DNA of 64,000 bases from Aliidiomarina minuta (GTDB taxonomy: Bacteria > Pseudomonadota > Gammaproteobacteria > Enterobacterales > Alteromonadaceae), in the NCBI RefSeq assembly GCF_003987145.1, contig NZ_PIPL01000001.1, positions 496,001-560,000 of the forward strand, given 5' to 3'. How positions within the stretch are numbered: position 1 is the first letter of the stretch; every line of letters begins with the position of its first letter. This document shows, piece by piece, positions 50,770-60,017 of the stretch. The position numbers were made by a program, and so were the translations under genes. The notes under the pieces are model-generated. The model was not told where the DNA came from and did not search any database. It saw nothing but the letters and a program-made list of their open reading frames with translations.

Positions 50770-51410
50770 TGAAAGGTCACTTTATAGTCATTGAAGGCCT
50801 TGAAGGCGCTGGGAAAAGCACCGCGGTTGCCACAGTAAAGGCCTTTCTGACAAACCAGAACCTGTCTTTTAAAGAAGTACGCGAGCCTGGTGGAACCCCG
50901 CTGGCTGAAGCGCTACGTGAGCTGATTAAAGAATCCTGGGCAGAGCGGGTAACGCCGCAGGCAGAGCTAATGGTGATGTATGCAGCGCGGGTTCAATTGG
51001 TTGAAAACCTGATTAAACCAGCCCTGGAACAGGGCCTCTGGGTAATAGGGGATCGTCATGACTTGTCGTCGCAGGCTTATCAGGGCGGGGGGCGAGAATT
51101 GGGGTCGCAATTACTGGCGCAAATACGCCAAATTACACTAGGTGATTTTCGTCCCGACCTGACGCTTTACCTGGATGTTGACCCGGCACTGGGGTTAGAG
51201 CGAGCCCAAGGCAGGGGAGAACTGGACCGTATCGAAAAAGAAACGCTGGATTTCTTTCAGCGTACTCGCCAACGTTACCTGGAATTAGCCGCCTCTGAAC
51301 CTGGCGTTGTGACTATTGATGCAGGTCAGCCTTTAGACCAGGTGCAGGCACAAATAGAGAAAGCCTTACAATATTATTTACAGAACCAGGATAAAGGCAG
51401 GCTGGCATGA
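50769..51410 (+). CDS. tmk: Thymidylate kinase
   Basis: 213 residues (E. coli 213). P-loop FIVIEGLEGAGKSTAV, REPGGTPLAE, the DR(H)-type WVIGDRHDLSSQAYQGGGR, and the LID RAQGRGELDRIE. It phosphorylates dTMP. It overlaps mltG and holB (ATGA), so the series mltG-tmk-holB-tatD is translationally coupled. Confidence 0.97.
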   Translation: MKGHFIVIEGLEGAGKSTAVATVKAFLTNQNLSFKEVREPGGTPLAEALRELIKESWAERVTPQAELMVMYAARVQLVENLIKPALEQGLWVIGDRHDLSSQAYQGGGRELGSQLLAQIRQITLGDFRPDLTLYLDVDPALGLERAQGRGELDRIEKETLDFFQRTRQRYLELAASEPGVVTIDAGQPLDQVQAQIEKALQYYLQNQDKGRLA

Positions 51411-52402
51411 AGTTCCCCTGGCTACGTGGTACCTGGATGCAATTGCTGCAAAGTCGGCAGCACAACAGGTTACCTCACGCTATAGGTATTCCCTGGCTGC
51501 CGGAGCTGGCCACTGATAAGTTACTGGATCAAATTGCGCAATGGCTTTTGTGTACAGAAGCCGGGCGCAACCCGGAATTGAAGAAAGCCTGTGGTACCTG
51601 TAAAAGTTGCTTGTTGTGGCAATCAGGTAGTCATCCCGACTTTTATCGTCTTGGTGAAGAAGAGGACAAGAGCCTGGGAGTCGACGTAGTGCGTAAACTT
51701 CAGACTCAACTAGCCAGTTCTGCAAACCAGGGCGGCAATAAAGTAGCTTTAATAACCTTTGCCGAAAAATTAACCACACAAGCGGCAAACGCCTTGTTAA
51801 AAACCTTAGAAGAACCTCCTTCCAACACTTACATTATTGTTGCCAGCGCACGTTTTTCACAGTTATTGCCGACACTGCGCAGCCGGCTGCAATTTTATCC
51901 TGTGCAACGACCGGGGCTGGAGGAGTTGGCAGACTGGTTGCAGACCTATACTGAGCAACCAGTAGCCGCCGAAACCTGGTTACAAAGCTGGCTAAGCAGA
52001 CCACTGTCTGCATTGCAGAAGTTAACGTCAGATACAGAACAGGGTGATACCTTATGGCGTGTGGTATTAGAAGGGAAAACGCCTGCAAAAACAAAAACTG
52101 AAAGCCAGGCACTTAGCCAGCTAAATGAACTGGAGCACCTGGTAAGGGACCTACAATGGTTGGTTAGTGGTGGTGCTCAGCAATATATGCTGAATCCTCA
52201 ATTAGGCTCCCATAACCGATTGCTGGAGTTGCTGAACTTGCAAGAAGCTGGTTTACTCAACGAGCATTGTCAGCAATGGTCCACACTTATCCGCACAACC
52301 AGACAAAGATTGACAGCCCAGGCTGGCCTTAATCAGCAGCTGTTATTGCAACAAATTATCACTGACATGCAAACCAAATTAGGAGTTTTCAATGTACGTT
52401 GA
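51407..52402 (+). CDS. holB: DNA polymerase III delta' subunit
   Basis: 331 residues (E. coli 334). Clamp-loader AAA+ protein with a zinc site of Cys residues (CTEAGRNPELKKACGTCKSC, three of them close together), AEKLTTQAANALLKTLEEPP and the SRC-equivalent TLRSRLQFYPV. As in other delta' proteins, the P-loop is degenerate. It overlaps tmk by 4 bp and tatD by 11 bp. Confidence 0.95.
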   Translation: MKFPWLRGTWMQLLQSRQHNRLPHAIGIPWLPELATDKLLDQIAQWLLCTEAGRNPELKKACGTCKSCLLWQSGSHPDFYRLGEEEDKSLGVDVVRKLQTQLASSANQGGNKVALITFAEKLTTQAANALLKTLEEPPSNTYIIVASARFSQLLPTLRSRLQFYPVQRPGLEELADWLQTYTEQPVAAETWLQSWLSRPLSALQKLTSDTEQGDTLWRVVLEGKTPAKTKTESQALSQLNELEHLVRDLQWLVSGGAQQYMLNPQLGSHNRLLELLNLQEAGLLNEHCQQWSTLIRTTRQRLTAQAGLNQQLLLQQIITDMQTKLGVFNVR

Positions 52403-53168
52403 TTCCCATTGTCACCTTGATAAAATTAAACGGGCATCTACTGACGGCATGCAGTCCGTAATCGACAAAGCACGGCAGGAAGGCGTTGAGCACATGTTAT
52501 GCGTGGGCGTCACTCTGGAGGACTTTGCCGCTATGGAAGAGCAGATAGCACCTTTTTCAGAAGTTAGTATGTCCTGCGGATTGCACCCTCTTTATATTGC
52601 TAAGAACCTTCCTGATTATGACGCTCTGGCAGAAATTTGTGCACGTCCAGACGTGGTGGCAGTAGGGGAAACCGGTCTCGACTATTTTTATGATAAAGAA
52701 CATCATCAGCGTCAGCAGGAAAGTTTCGGCAAACATATCGAGCTGGCGAATAAGGTTAATAAACCCCTTATTATTCACACCAGGGATGCACGGGAAGATA
52801 CGATAAGCATGTTACGAGAAGGGCATGCAGAGCGTTGTGGCGGTGTTTTGCACTGCTTTACTGAAAGTCAGGAAATGGCGGACCAAGCTCTTGAGCTAGG
52901 TTTTTATATTTCCATTTCCGGTATCGTCACCTTTGCGAATGCAAAAGCATTGCGTGAAGTCGTTAAAAATATTCCTCTTGAGCATTTGCTGATAGAAACA
53001 GATTCCCCCTGGCTTGCCCCGGTACCGCATCGCGGTAAAGAGAATGAACCAGCCTACGTAAGCCACGTGGCGGAATGTGTTGCTGAATTGAAAGGCATTA
53101 GTAAAGCAGAGGTCGCTGCAGAAACCCGGGCTAACTTTTATCGCCTGTTCGACCAGGTTAAAAGATAA
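52392..53168 (+). CDS. TatD-family metal-dependent deoxyribonuclease (YcfH)
   Basis: 258 residues (E. coli YcfH 265). Metal-binding residues are visible in YVDSHCHLDKI, AVGETGLDYFYD, IIHTRDAREDT, VLHCFTES and LIETDSPWLAP. TatD proteins are 3'-5' exonucleases and D-Tyr-tRNA deacylase-like hydrolases. It is the last gene of the holB series; ptsG, its neighbour in E. coli, is absent. Confidence 0.93.
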   Translation: MYVDSHCHLDKIKRASTDGMQSVIDKARQEGVEHMLCVGVTLEDFAAMEEQIAPFSEVSMSCGLHPLYIAKNLPDYDALAEICARPDVVAVGETGLDYFYDKEHHQRQQESFGKHIELANKVNKPLIIHTRDAREDTISMLREGHAERCGGVLHCFTESQEMADQALELGFYISISGIVTFANAKALREVVKNIPLEHLLIETDSPWLAPVPHRGKENEPAYVSHVAECVAELKGISKAEVAAETRANFYRLFDQVKR

Positions 53169-53279
53169 AAAAAAGCTCGGACTCAAAAAGGAATCCGAGC
53201 GGGGGAAATGGCTCATAGGGTATGAGCCGTGCGCTAACTATTCCTGCTAGGGTTAAACTGACATGATTAACCCTACAGA
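53167..53279 (-). ncRNA. Candidate small RNA, minus strand, about 110 nt
   Basis: Three stem-loops follow one another on the minus strand: TAGGGTTAA / TTAACCCTA (53248-53275, 9 bp, 10-nt loop), GGCTCATA / TATGAGCC (53210-53228, 8 bp, 3-nt loop) and a 9-bp stem with one mismatch, core GCTCGGA / TCCGAGC (53175-53200). The last is followed by eight U on the minus strand (53174-53167), which is a textbook terminator in that direction only. TATAGT at 53290-53285 could be a -10, placing the start just before the first hairpin; no good -35 is seen. There is no leftward gene for this terminator to serve. The RNA would be antisense to the tatD 3' UTR. No Rfam family was recognised. Confidence 0.5.
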
Positions 53280-53400
53280 GAGAAACTATACCTTAACTGC
53301 AGTTTAGAACAGCAACTCTAAATTGCGAATTTTTTTCTTCCTTACTGGCTAAGACGCTTTCTTTTGACCAGACTTCCTACACTTAAGGAGGTATCTTGTT

Positions 53401-54882
53401 ATGACAACTTTTGATTTAAATCAACGGCCTGATTACGACAGTGTTATTCAGGATATTGTCGATTACGTGCGCGATTTCCAGATAGATAATGAAGAAGCAT
53501 GGACCACCGCTCGCCATTGTCTGATGGACACTTTGGGTTGCGGCTTGCTTGCATTGCGGTTCCCAGAATGCACCAAACATCTAGGACCCTTAGTAGAAGG
53601 CACTATAGTACCAAACGGGTCCAGGGTTCCGGGAACGCAGTTCCGCCTGGATCCCGAGAAAGCAGCCTGGGACATCGGCAGCATTATTCGCTGGCTGGAC
53701 TTTAATGACACCTGGCTGGCCGCAGAATGGGGACATCCATCTGATAATCTGGGTGGTATTCTCGCCATCACTGATTTTATTTCACAACGCAGAGTGAGCC
53801 GAGGGGAACAGCCCATACCCTTAAAAACGGTGCTTGAGGCAATGATTAAAGCCCACGAAATTCAGGGAGTTTTAGCGCTGGATAATAGCTTTAATCGGGT
53901 TGGTTTAGATCATGTGGTTCTGGTAAAAGTGGCGTCGACTGCGGTGGTATCCTGGTTGATGGGAGCGGATCGTGAGCAGATGCTTTCTGCTGTTTCCCAC
54001 GCCTGGGTGGATGGGCAATCGCTACGCACCTACCGACATGCACCCAATGCAGGCTCTCGTAAATCATGGGCCGCCGGCGATGCAACGGCTCGTGCTGTGC
54101 GTCTTGCTGATATTGCTATGCGTGGTGAGATGGGCATTCCCGGAGCTCTTACAGCACCCCAATGGGGCTTCTATGATGTATTGTTCAGTAAAACCTGCAA
54201 AGACCAGAAACTAAAAGACGAATCTCAGCGTCAATTCAGTTTACAGCGCGATTATGGTCATTATGTAATGCGTAATATTTTATTTAAACTTTCTTTCCCC
54301 GCCGAATTTCACGCCCAGACAGCCTGCGAAGCCGCTGTCACTTTACACCCAGAGGTGAAAGAACGGATACATGAAATTGATAAAATAGTCTTAACCACTC
54401 ACGAGTCAGCCATTCGTATTATTTCCAAACATGGGGAATTGGCTAACCCTGCAGATCGCGATCATTGCTTGCAATATATGACGGCTGTACCTTTGTTACT
54501 CGGTGATTTGCAGGCTGAACATTATGAAGATGACTTTCATCAGGCGAACCCCGCCATTGATCAGTTAAGGGAAAAGATGGAAGTCGTAGAAGATCACAGT
54601 TATAGCGCTGACTATCATGACCCGGCTAAGCGCTCTATTGCGAATGCTATTCAGATATTCTTTAAAGATGGCAGTTCCACAGAAAAAGTAGTGGTTGAAT
54701 ATCCAATAGGTCATCGTAAACGCCGGGACGAGGGTATTCCTGTGCTTGAAGCAAAATTCAGGAAAGCACTGCAAACTCGCTTCACCCTTCGTCGCAGTAA
54801 TCATTTGTTTGATCTCTGCAGGGATAGCAGGGCACTGGAGCAAATGCCAGTCCATAAATTTATGGATTTACTGGTGGTTTGA
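53401..54882 (+). CDS. prpD: 2-methylcitrate dehydratase (MmgE/PrpD family)
   Basis: 493 residues (E. coli PrpD 483). Typical features include the N-terminal DIVDYVRDF, TARHCLMDTLGCGLLAL, WLDFNDTWLAAEWGHPSDNLG and the conserved SRKSWAAGDATARAV. It dehydrates 2-methylcitrate in propionate oxidation and also acts on citrate in some bacteria. AAGGAGG precedes the ATG at a suitable distance, suggesting strong translation. The rest of the methylcitrate cycle (prpB, prpC, acnD, prpF) is not adjacent, so this is a lone copy here. Confidence 0.9.
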   Translation: MTTFDLNQRPDYDSVIQDIVDYVRDFQIDNEEAWTTARHCLMDTLGCGLLALRFPECTKHLGPLVEGTIVPNGSRVPGTQFRLDPEKAAWDIGSIIRWLDFNDTWLAAEWGHPSDNLGGILAITDFISQRRVSRGEQPIPLKTVLEAMIKAHEIQGVLALDNSFNRVGLDHVVLVKVASTAVVSWLMGADREQMLSAVSHAWVDGQSLRTYRHAPNAGSRKSWAAGDATARAVRLADIAMRGEMGIPGALTAPQWGFYDVLFSKTCKDQKLKDESQRQFSLQRDYGHYVMRNILFKLSFPAEFHAQTACEAAVTLHPEVKERIHEIDKIVLTTHESAIRIISKHGELANPADRDHCLQYMTAVPLLLGDLQAEHYEDDFHQANPAIDQLREKMEVVEDHSYSADYHDPAKRSIANAIQIFFKDGSSTEKVVVEYPIGHRKRRDEGIPVLEAKFRKALQTRFTLRRSNHLFDLCRDSRALEQMPVHKFMDLLVV

Positions 54883-54903
54883 TAATTATTTGTTTATAAA
54901 GTG

Positions 54904-54930
54904 AAAAGCGCAGTTAAGCTGCGCTTTTTT
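54904..54930 (+). terminator. terminator after prpD
   Basis: Stem AAAAGCGCAG / CTGCGCTTTT with loop TTAAG, followed by further T. Confidence 0.88.
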
Positions 54931-54985
54931 GTTGCTTAGAATTTAGTTAAAGTAGCACTCTGTTAATTAGCTACCGGTACCATGA

Positions 54986-56932
54986 GTGAACGCATTTTTT
55001 AAACGTTTATCAACCCGCCTATACCTGACTTTCGCGTTAAGCATGTGCCTGGTCCTGTTTGCTTTGCTTTCAGTATCTATAAAAGTACAGGAAGAAGCCC
55101 TGTATAAACATGCCGAGGATCGTTTGCTACAGGTTACTGATGTATTCAGAACCTCTCTTGAACTGGTTTTGCAAACCCGCCAGGAGAGCCTGACTAACCT
55201 GGCTAAGAACCTGCAGCGCTGGGAAACCAATGACCACCCGAGTCTGGCTGACGACTCTGCGTTACGTCAGCTCTTTGATCATGTCTGGGTGGTCAATCGC
55301 AACGGCGATGTAGTCGATGAATGGCCTCGTTTAGGTGCCGTGCAGGAACGTTTAAATATTGCCAGTCGTGAACTGTTTCGACGTGCTTCCGAGACTGGAG
55401 GCTATTTTATTGGCCAGCCAGAAAGCTCTTATTACACACAGGAACCTATTGTTAACGCTGTAGTTCCTATGTTTGATTCAGAGGGTGACTTTATGGGTGC
55501 TGTTATTGGCATGTTCTCACTATATGACAACACGGTACTCAACAGGATTGCTTCCACTCGGGTAGGGGATCATGGCTACGTCGCTATCTCTACTAATGAT
55601 GGAACCATTATAGCGCACCCGGATCGTCGTTTGATTCTTGAGCGTCTTCCTCCCGGCGAAAATTCGCTGCTGGATAGTGCCATACATGAGGGCTGGCAAG
55701 GTGTTGGAGAGACTACGGATAGTACCGGCAAAACAACGCTGCAAACTATGCGCCAGCTCGGTAACAGCGGCTGGATCCTGGGAGCGGTGTTGAGCCTGGA
55801 AGAAGCCATGCAGCCTGCCTATGAGTTGCGCCGTGTGCAAGTCATTGTAGGTCTTATTTCCTTGCTGATTAGTCTGTCTCTGCTGAGCTGGATTTTGCGT
55901 GCCTACTTGCGGCCCTTAAATGTATTGCAGGGCGAGGTTATTGATATTCAGCAAGGGCGAGCTCACCAGCTAACAGAACCCGGTATTGAGGAGTTGCGGC
56001 AGGTAGTTTCCCGCTTTAACGACTTACTGGCCCAGAATGAAGCCAACCAACAAACCCTGCAGCAACGTCAGGCTTACCTCGACATTATTCTGGCGACTTC
56101 GGCGGCTGGTTTATTTATGGCGGATACAGCCGGTAAAATTGAATACACCAATGAACGTACAGTTGAAATTACGGGCTTTCCACCTGAAGAGCTAAAAAGC
56201 TCAAGCATTTTAAATAATATTGCTGAAGAGCACCGGGAACGTCTGATTGAACGTTGGAAAGAAGCACTAAAATACAATGTGCCCATGTCCGTGGACCTGC
56301 AGCTGCGCCGTTTAGACGGGGAAGTCATTTGGTTGCAGGTGCATACTGAACCGGTATTTGCGGATCATATCTGCATTGGTCATGTCGGTACTATTAATGA
56401 CGTTACCAAACATCAGCAGAAGGTAGCAGAACTGCGTAGTGCCGCGAATGAAGATAAACTGACAGGTTTACTCAATCGCCGCGGCATTGAACAAGCTATG
56501 GTTAAGGCATTTCAGGATGCTCGTCAGGAACGTTCCGATCTGATTTTGCTGGTTTTAGATTTGGATAACTTTAAAGCAGTTAATGATTACGAAGGGCATG
56601 AAGCAGGTGACTGGGTGTTACAAAAAGTCGCTTTGGTGATGCGCCAGTTTACCCGTGATAGTGACTGGGTTGGTCGCCTGGGGGGTGATGAGTTTATTCT
56701 TGTTTTACCCGGCTGCCCGGTGGAACAGGGCGAGCGAATTGCTAACGAGTTAGTCAATCATATTGCCGGTATTTCAGCAGAAAGACATCTTCCTCAGGTA
56801 ACGGCAAGTGTGGGTATGGTTAATTTACGTGGCGATGATCAATCAGCTATGGACATGCTTCGACGTGCTGATAAAGCGGCCTACGCAGCAAAACACGCAG
56901 GCCGTAATCAGGTTTTTACTGAGACGGACTAA
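54986..56932 (+). CDS. Membrane diguanylate cyclase: Cache, HAMP, PAS and GGDEF domains
   Basis: 648 residues. Helix 1 (about 11-30) and helix 2 (about 283-305) bracket a periplasmic double-Cache sensor. A HAMP segment (about 306-355, PLNVLQGEVIDIQQG) follows, then PAS/PAC (about 370-480, GLFMADTAGKIEYTNERT and GEVIWLQVHTEPV) and GGDEF (about 490-645). The active site is intact (GRLGGDEFILVLP), and the inhibitory site RxxD is present (RDSD), so it should make c-di-GMP with feedback control. No EAL domain. Start is GTG 54986; an out-of-frame ATG 4 bp upstream opens a 6-codon frame overlapping it. Its 3' end overlaps ansA by 17 bp. Confidence 0.9.
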   Translation: MNAFFKRLSTRLYLTFALSMCLVLFALLSVSIKVQEEALYKHAEDRLLQVTDVFRTSLELVLQTRQESLTNLAKNLQRWETNDHPSLADDSALRQLFDHVWVVNRNGDVVDEWPRLGAVQERLNIASRELFRRASETGGYFIGQPESSYYTQEPIVNAVVPMFDSEGDFMGAVIGMFSLYDNTVLNRIASTRVGDHGYVAISTNDGTIIAHPDRRLILERLPPGENSLLDSAIHEGWQGVGETTDSTGKTTLQTMRQLGNSGWILGAVLSLEEAMQPAYELRRVQVIVGLISLLISLSLLSWILRAYLRPLNVLQGEVIDIQQGRAHQLTEPGIEELRQVVSRFNDLLAQNEANQQTLQQRQAYLDIILATSAAGLFMADTAGKIEYTNERTVEITGFPPEELKSSSILNNIAEEHRERLIERWKEALKYNVPMSVDLQLRRLDGEVIWLQVHTEPVFADHICIGHVGTINDVTKHQQKVAELRSAANEDKLTGLLNRRGIEQAMVKAFQDARQERSDLILLVLDLDNFKAVNDYEGHEAGDWVLQKVALVMRQFTRDSDWVGRLGGDEFILVLPGCPVEQGERIANELVNHIAGISAERHLPQVTASVGMVNLRGDDQSAMDMLRRADKAAYAAKHAGRNQVFTETD

Positions 56933-57974
56933 CCAGGCTGCGGTTGCTAACGCGACCAGATCTGGATAACTCACCCCGCAGATTTTCGGTCAACTGGAGT
57001 CGGATAGCACTACTATCCGACTCTTTACTTAGCAGGTAGTGGAGTTTAGTCAGGGCGGCTTCGATGGTCATATCATGACCACTTATAACACCAATATCAG
57101 CCAACGCATTGCCGGTTGCATAACCTTCCATATTAACTGTGCCTTTGAAGCACTGAGTACAGTTAATAACTACCACTCCCTGTTTTATTGCCTTTTTCAG
57201 GCTATCAATTAAAGCACTGTTCTGCGGTGCGTTACCGACACCATAACTAAGTAATATCAATGCTTTGATTGGTTGCTGAACCAGACTGTCAATAAGCGCT
57301 GAGTTCATTCCAGGATAAAGGGTGACAACCCCGATATCCTGCGGAGTCACAGACTGTACGTTCAGCTTGTGACTAGTGTTCTTACTCAGGCTACCGGCTA
57401 TTAACTCAATCTGAATGCCAGCTTTCAGTAGCGCTGGGAAGTTAGGCGAAGCAAAAGCATCAAAGCCATCTGCATCGGCTTTTGTAGCTCTGGAGCCGCG
57501 AAAGAGACGATTATTAAAGTATAAGGTAACTTCATGAATGGGGTAATAAGCAGCGATATATAATGCATTCAGCAGATTCACCTGACCATCTGAGCGTAGC
57601 GTCGCCAGGGGAATTTGTGAACCCGTAATAATTACGGGCTTATCTAAATCCTCAAACATAAAAGACAGAGCAGAGGCTGTATACGCCATGGTGTCTGTTC
57701 CATGCAAAACGACAAAAGCATCGTAATCTGCATAGTTGCTCTGAATATCTTCGGCGATAAGTTGCCAGTCTGCCGGCTCCATATCTGAAGAATCCATAAG
57801 AGGATCGTATTCATGAATTACAAACTCGGGCATTTCCTGACGGTGAAACTCGGGTAACCCGCGCACTGTCTCAGTCAGAAAACCGGGCGCAGGAATATAT
57901 CCCTGCGCCGATTTCTTCATGCCAATGGTGCCGCCAGTATAAGCGATATATATACGTTTACGAGGCATTCCCAT
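56916..57974 (-). CDS. ansA: L-asparaginase type I
   Basis: 352 residues from ATG 57974 (E. coli AnsA 338). Cytoplasmic asparaginase of the bacterial class, with catalytic Thr residues in IAYTGGTIGM and VLHGTDTMAYTASAL, and TGSQIPLATLRSDGQ, YFNNRLFRGSRATK and SYGVGNAPQN typical of AnsA. ATG 57974 overlaps the sppA stop as TAATG; ATG 57968 fits the family N-terminus equally well. It is coupled to sppA, the reverse neighbour arrangement that is also common in E. coli (sppA-ansA). Confidence 0.93.
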   Translation of the reverse strand: MGMPRKRIYIAYTGGTIGMKKSAQGYIPAPGFLTETVRGLPEFHRQEMPEFVIHEYDPLMDSSDMEPADWQLIAEDIQSNYADYDAFVVLHGTDTMAYTASALSFMFEDLDKPVIITGSQIPLATLRSDGQVNLLNALYIAAYYPIHEVTLYFNNRLFRGSRATKADADGFDAFASPNFPALLKAGIQIELIAGSLSKNTSHKLNVQSVTPQDIGVVTLYPGMNSALIDSLVQQPIKALILLSYGVGNAPQNSALIDSLKKAIKQGVVVINCTQCFKGTVNMEGYATGNALADIGVISGHDMTIEAALTKLHYLLSKESDSSAIRLQLTENLRGELSRSGRVSNRSLVSPSQ

Positions 57975-59839
57975 TAATCTACCCGACATTCCAGACAACG
58001 AATATAAGTGCCGTCAGGGTCGTTGAACTGGTTGAGTATCTGCACATCCTGCCATAACTGTAATAATGCCTGCTCAGCCAGACCAGAAGGTGTATGCACT
58101 TCCCGTGACGGTAACCAGGCTGAAGCTGTACCAAACAGCTCTTTCATAAATTGTTCGCCCGGAGACAACGACTGTTTTGGCCAGTGCACGCTAAACGAAC
58201 CTTCTTCTAATTCCGCCATAGTGGCCGCGGCCTGAATTGCTAAATTCACTTCACCTAAAGCATCAACCAGACCATTATCTAGTGCTGCCTGACCCGTCCA
58301 GACGCGCCCCTGAGCAATTTCATGGACGTCTTCAACGCTCATATTGCGGGCATCACCGACCAGTTGCAGAAACTTTTGATAAATGTCTTCAACTGAACTT
58401 TGCAGTAAATATTCTGCTGCCGGGTCCAGTTGCTGGGTTAAGTCCAGACTGGGAAGCTCGGTAGTGGAAACACCGTCAGAATAAATGCCCAGTTCAGCCA
58501 GGCTGTCTTCAAGCGTTACAAACAGTCCAAACACGCCTATAGAGCCCGTAATAGTGCTTGGTGATGCAATAATTTCATCAGCACCCGCCGCTATCCAGTA
58601 ACCACCAGAGGCAGCTGTGGAACTCATGGACGCTATAACTGGTTTGCCAGCCTCCCGCAAATGGAGTATTTCCTGGCGAATGATTTCTGAGGCAAAGGCG
58701 CTACCACCAGGGCTGTCAATACGCACGACAACCGCTTTCACATCATCATTCAGGCGCGCTTTACGCAGCTCTTCAGCCATACTATCCCCGCCAATTTCTC
58801 CGGCCCGGCGATGACCGTCGAGAATAGGTCCACGGCCTACTATGATAGCGATCTGGTTATCATGCGACTTAGTTTTCGGTGACATCTGTTTTTCAGAATC
58901 CAGAGTCCGTAAATAGTCCTGGTAAGTAATGTGCCGATAGGTTTCTTTATCGTTGTCATAACCCGCAAGATTAATCAGTTCATTGCGCATCTCGTTACGT
59001 ACTTTTAATTCATCGACCAGGCCTGCCTGTTTCGCCATTTCCGCCTGGTTATTGCCGGCACGTTGGTAAAGTGCCAGATAGTCCTCAATCAAGCCTGAGG
59101 TAACTTCGGGAGCCAGGTCGCGATTGTTCTGAACACCATTTAAATACTGCGTCCAGAGTTCATTCAACCAGGCTTCGTTAGCTTCGCGGGCTTCTTCCGA
59201 CATAGAGTCGAGCATGAAAGGTTCAACCGCTGATTTATAACTACCCACCCGAAATATATGCTGATTCACTTTGAGCTTTTCGAGCATAGATTTGAAGTAC
59301 ATCTGGTTGTAATGAAAGCCGTCTAAGCTTACCGCTCCCAAAGGGTTCATATAGATGGTGTCTGCATGACTGGCCAGGTAATATTGATTCTGACTGTAAT
59401 AATCACCAACCGCGATGACGGGTTTACCGCTTTGACGAAAAGCATCCAGATGTTCACCTACCAGCTTTAGTTTACTTAACCCGCCCCCGCGCAGATTACG
59501 CAGATCTAATACCAGACCACCAATACGTTCGTCTTCAGCGGCACTGTCTATGCTGCCTATCAGTTCGTATATATTGACTTCAGGTATTTCAGGTTGCGAG
59601 TTAAATGCCTGCTGGAAAAAAAGATCCGCAGGAGAAATGTAGGTTTCCTGTTCAACCAGAATCCCTGAGGGATTTAATACCAACAGACCATCCTGAGGCA
59701 CTTCAACAATATCCTCACTGCTCATGAGAACAGCCAGAACCATGAAAAGAATAAGGAAGAAGACAATATTTAAAACGACTTTACGAAAAGCATTTATAAC
59801 GCGCCAAATGGCGCTCAGAATTTTTCTTAAAAACTTCAT
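57974..59839 (-). CDS. sppA: Signal peptide peptidase SppA, 67 kDa type
   Basis: 621 residues (E. coli 618). An N-terminal helix (VLNIVFFLILFMVLAVLM) anchors a duplicated protease of the ClpP-like fold. The catalytic Lys is in RVGSYKSAVEPF in the N-terminal half, and the nucleophile Ser in SMSSTAASGGYWIAAGADE in the C-terminal half. It degrades cleaved signal peptides in the periplasmic side of the membrane. It is the first gene of an sppA-ansA operon, divergent from ydjA across 178 bp. Confidence 0.95.
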   Translation of the reverse strand: MKFLRKILSAIWRVINAFRKVVLNIVFFLILFMVLAVLMSSEDIVEVPQDGLLVLNPSGILVEQETYISPADLFFQQAFNSQPEIPEVNIYELIGSIDSAAEDERIGGLVLDLRNLRGGGLSKLKLVGEHLDAFRQSGKPVIAVGDYYSQNQYYLASHADTIYMNPLGAVSLDGFHYNQMYFKSMLEKLKVNQHIFRVGSYKSAVEPFMLDSMSEEAREANEAWLNELWTQYLNGVQNNRDLAPEVTSGLIEDYLALYQRAGNNQAEMAKQAGLVDELKVRNEMRNELINLAGYDNDKETYRHITYQDYLRTLDSEKQMSPKTKSHDNQIAIIVGRGPILDGHRRAGEIGGDSMAEELRKARLNDDVKAVVVRIDSPGGSAFASEIIRQEILHLREAGKPVIASMSSTAASGGYWIAAGADEIIASPSTITGSIGVFGLFVTLEDSLAELGIYSDGVSTTELPSLDLTQQLDPAAEYLLQSSVEDIYQKFLQLVGDARNMSVEDVHEIAQGRVWTGQAALDNGLVDALGEVNLAIQAAATMAELEEGSFSVHWPKQSLSPGEQFMKELFGTASAWLPSREVHTPSGLAEQALLQLWQDVQILNQFNDPDGTYIRCLECRVD

Positions 59840-60017
59840 GATGGTTATCCCGTTTTTACAACCACAGCTGTAATTTTAATGACAGACACATAGTGTATCT
59901 GAGTTAAACAGTGCAAACACGTGAAACTTTGTAACAATTAGCAACATTTGAATTTGCTGTGCTGGTACTACTTTTGCTATGGTTAGCGGCAACTTTGTTC
60001 ACCTCAGGCCATAGTAT

